A stretch of 8,290 nt of DNA from Nitrososphaerota archaeon (GTDB lineage Archaea; Thermoproteota; Nitrososphaeria; Nitrososphaerales; Gagatemarchaeaceae): assembly GCA_003135575.1 (NCBI GenBank), contig PLCG01000105.1, forward strand, positions 1 to 8,290. Reading direction: 5' to 3'. Both the position numbers and the translations under genes were made by a program. This document shows positions 6,573 to 8,290 of this stretch, in pieces. The notes under the pieces were generated by a model. That model saw only the letters and a list, made by a program, of their open reading frames with translations, did not search any database and was not told the origin of the DNA. The stretch's first letter is position 1; every line of letters starts with the position of its first letter.

Positions 6573-7055
6573 CTAGGCTTTCCGAGGGCCGGCCGTCGGC
6601 TCGGAGATTGACGTCGCCTGCGCCCCCTCGATGACCTCTTCCCTCATCCATGCGTACTTGACGCTCAGCTCGTACCTGAGCAGGAAAGCCGCGGCGATTC
6701 CCACGAGGTTCGCAAGCGCCGCCGCGACGCCAAAGTAGTTGACGCCCACGAAGATTATCGCCAGGTTCACGGCGAGACCCAATAACATGAGGAGGTTGAA
6801 CTTCACGAGCCTGACCGCGAAGTGCCCTGACCGCCTGTCCCTGAACGTCCAAAGGTCGTTGAGGAGGAAGTTCGAGAGGATGGAGACCTCGATTGCGATC
6901 GCGCTCGCGGTGAGGACATAGACGCCCTGCGCCTGGAGGGCGATCAGGAGCCCTTCGTTCACGAAGACCCCGGTCAGCCCGACGATGTTGAACTTGATGA
7001 AGGACCGGAAGTAGGAAAGGGTGAAGACTCTATTCTTGGTCCTTGTCGACGCCAC
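6573..7055 (-). CDS. GtrA family membrane protein (putative polyprenyl-phosphate-sugar flippase)
   Basis: This 160-residue protein has four predicted helices (about 20-40, 46-66, 83-104 and 108-127) and the GtrA signatures FIKFNIVGLTGVFVNEGLL (19-37) and NFLLNDLWTFRD (62-73). Members of this family are thought to move polyprenyl- or dolichyl-phosphate-linked sugars across the membrane, for surface glycan or protein glycosylation; the sugar is not known here. The hydrophilic tail after residue 135 is probably disordered. The start chosen is GTG 7055-7053, preceded by TGAGG; an upstream run AAGGGG is a second possible ribosome site. It lies 19 nt after the stop of the DedA-like gene on the same strand, so the two are probably one operon. 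Its TAG is 10 nt from the end of pntB. Confidence 0.87.
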   Translation of the reverse strand: MASTRTKNRVFTLSYFRSFIKFNIVGLTGVFVNEGLLIALQAQGVYVLTASAIAIEVSILSNFLLNDLWTFRDRRSGHFAVRLVKFNLLMLLGLAVNLAIIFVGVNYFGVAAALANLVGIAAAFLLRYELSVKYAWMREEVIEGAQATSISEPTAGPRKA

Positions 7056-7074
7056 GCCTCAACCGCCCCTTTTG

Positions 7075-7875
7075 CTAGTTTACCTTTGCCGGCTCCTGAC
7101 CGACGTGAGCCTTTCGGCCAAACGGCCGAATAAAATAGATCACGTAGAGGATCGAGACGCCCGCGATTGCGACTAGCGCAAACTGGGTCGCCACGACCGT
7201 GAGGGAGGCTAGGGCGTTCTGCCACAGGGGCCCTGCCGAATAGCCTACGTAGATGAGGACGAATGACCAAATGAAAGAGCCGAGCGCCGTGAGCACCACG
7301 AAGGTCCTGATTCTCATCCGCAGAAGGCCCGCGGGGATCGAGATCGCAGCTCTTAGGCCTGGGATGAACCTTGCGATGAAGACGGTCGACGCGCCCTTCG
7401 AGTCGATCCATCGTTCGCCCTTGTCGAGGCTAGAAGGGGATACGCCGAACCTTCCCATCAGCCGGTAGACCACGGGCCTCCCGAGCTTCAACGCGATGTA
7501 GTAGTCGATGAACGCGCCAAGCAGGAGGGCGACCGTGCCGTCCGCGACGGCCAGCCACAGGTTCATCTTGCCGAGGTAGACGGCGTACCCCGCCAGTGGC
7601 AATACGACCTCGCTAGGGATGGGGAGAGAGGCGCTTTCCAGCGTCATCAAAATGAAGAGGCCTACGTATCCCAAGTTGAGAAAAGAATTGACTAGGTCCA
7701 TCGAGAACAGCCCACCAGATGCTAACCCTCCCGCAAGGCTGGTCTCGAACGGCAGATTGAATCGGTCCACCAGCTCCAGCACGCTGATGGCCAGTGCCGC
7801 GACCGCTATCACGGCAAGGTACTTGTTGCGAGGGACGAAGGACCAGGTGCCTCTTGGAAGGGTAGAATCCCCCAT
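7075..7875 (-). CDS. DedA family membrane protein (SNARE-associated / VTT domain)
   Basis: This 266-residue multi-pass protein shows the DedA hallmarks: LESASLPIPSEVVLPLAG (79-96), with acidic Glu80 and Glu89, and FIARFIPGLRAAISIPAGL (166-184), with Arg169, Pro172-Gly173 and Arg175. DedA proteins are membrane transporters; some bacterial members recycle undecaprenyl phosphate or move other phospholipids. By analogy this archaeal one could handle dolichyl phosphate, which is an inference. Compared with the usual core of about 200 residues, it has an N-terminal extension of about 60 residues carrying one extra hydrophobic segment (19-36). The ATG at 7875-7873 is the first plausible start and has a TATA-like element about 30 nt upstream. 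No clear ribosome site is seen, so the mRNA may be leaderless or nearly so. The GtrA family gene follows 19 nt after its stop. Confidence 0.9.
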   Translation of the reverse strand: MGDSTLPRGTWSFVPRNKYLAVIAVAALAISVLELVDRFNLPFETSLAGGLASGGLFSMDLVNSFLNLGYVGLFILMTLESASLPIPSEVVLPLAGYAVYLGKMNLWLAVADGTVALLLGAFIDYYIALKLGRPVVYRLMGRFGVSPSSLDKGERWIDSKGASTVFIARFIPGLRAAISIPAGLLRMRIRTFVVLTALGSFIWSFVLIYVGYSAGPLWQNALASLTVVATQFALVAIAGVSILYVIYFIRPFGRKAHVGQEPAKVN

Positions 7876-7901
7876 ATCTTCCGCGTTCGCCTGAGTGACC
7901 C

Positions 7902-7911
7902 TTATAGAAGT
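7902..7911 (-). promoter_or_regulatory. Putative archaeal box A (TATA) for the DedA-GtrA operon
   Basis: On the minus strand the 54-nt gap before the DedA gene contains CTTCTATAAG, centred about 30 nt before the ATG at 7875. Transcription starting about 25 nt downstream would give a very short leader or none. It is the most TATA-like of the three such elements in the window. Confidence 0.5.
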
Positions 7912-7929
7912 TGCTGGCTCAAGGGCCTA

Positions 7930-8290
7930 TCAACGATATTCGCCGCTGCCTATCCCCATCAAGTAGCCTCCGAAGCCGATGCCCGAAAGAAGCACCGGGT
8001 AGATAATCATCCTTTCCATCCCCCCCGCGCCCATCCCGAAGTAGTTGCCCCCCAAGAAGAGCACGGTCGCGCCCAAGGTGAGTACTCCCGTCGCCGCCGA
8101 GAAATACGACATCGGGGGCTTGGCCACCCTGAGGACGATGATCGCTTGTATCCCGATGGAGACGAACGTGAGGGCGGAGAAGTACGCGTGGATAGAGCCG
8201 AAGCTCTCGTTGAAGGTCCCGACCCCCACCGCGCCGATGCCAGAAAGCACCACGAAGAAGGATAGCGCCTTCGACCCGTAGCCCTTCCAG
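7930..8290 (-). CDS. DUF998-like multi-pass membrane protein, partial (N-terminus off the right edge)
   Basis: The minus-strand frame ending at TGA 7932-7930 is open to the right edge, giving about 120 C-terminal residues. A GTG at 8253 is available, but the frame continues upstream as WKGYGSKALSFF, which completes a hydrophobic segment, so the true start lies outside the window. The visible part has the DUF998 pattern: a glycine-rich helix end with GVGTFNESFGSIHAYFSALTF, then three more helices, with GNYFGMGAGGMERMIIYPVL near the end. Full-length members usually have about six helices, so roughly the last four are present. The family is widespread in archaea and its function is not established. 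It lies 54 nt upstream of the DedA-like gene on the same strand, but a TATA-like element between them suggests separate transcription. Confidence 0.78.
   Translation of the reverse strand, partial: WKGYGSKALSFFVVLSGIGAVGVGTFNESFGSIHAYFSALTFVSIGIQAIIVLRVAKPPMSYFSAATGVLTLGATVLFLGGNYFGMGAGGMERMIIYPVLLSGIGFGGYLMGIGSGEYR

Noticed and set aside
1..8290. tRNA, rRNA, CRISPR array, insertion sequence, phage or defence genes
   Set aside because: No direct-repeat array, transposase motif, terminal inverted repeat or RNA-gene fold was seen in the gaps, all of which are shorter than about 110 bases.

Overview
The window is a densely coded piece of a GC-rich genome. Most of it looks archaeal. From about 1200 to the right edge, arginine is mostly AGG/AGA (hand counts: 8 of 13 in pntAA, 10 of 17 in the M20 peptidase). 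TATA-like box A elements lie 30-39 nt before three gene starts, and most ribosome binding sites are weak. The gene families also fit an archaeon: a DUF998-type membrane protein, a membrane protein with a C-terminal zinc ribbon, and an M20 peptidase of the 'NHYDVQP/WEYG' type. I would guess a Thaumarchaeota/Nitrososphaeria-like or Thermoplasmatota-like lineage, but the sequence alone does not settle this. The first ~715 bases look different: higher GC, only CGC/CGG arginine codons in the complete gene there, and Ala/Leu/Arg-rich membrane proteins of actinobacterial style.

Layout. Positions 1-715 (minus strand) hold two overlapping small membrane protein genes, the second running off the left edge. 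Only 30 bases separate them from a divergent plus-strand gene for a BCP/PrxQ-type peroxiredoxin (746-1201). Four bases later begins a four-helix membrane protein with a zinc ribbon (to 2115), whose N-terminus appears broken by a one-base frameshift near a GGGG run. Next, each with its own promoter-like element, come a complete M20 metallopeptidase (2211-3572) and a three-gene proton-translocating NAD(P) transhydrogenase operon, pntAA-pntAB-pntB (3650-6562), with a 1-nt gap and an ATGA overlap between its genes. The transhydrogenase meets, tail to tail with only 10 nt between, a minus-strand pair: a DedA family protein followed by a GtrA family protein (7875 to 6573). A partial DUF998-like protein on the minus strand (7930 to the right edge) completes the window.

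Function. The Pnt complex couples hydride transfer from NADH to NADP+ to the proton gradient, giving NADPH; the peroxiredoxin removes peroxides. The DedA-GtrA pair suggests handling of lipid-linked sugar carriers across the membrane. No tRNA, rRNA, CRISPR, insertion sequence or prophage is visible, and I did not find a clearly new multi-gene system. The best leads are the frameshifted zinc-ribbon membrane protein, the compositional break near 715-900 (gene transfer or a chimeric assembly), and the DedA-GtrA pairing.
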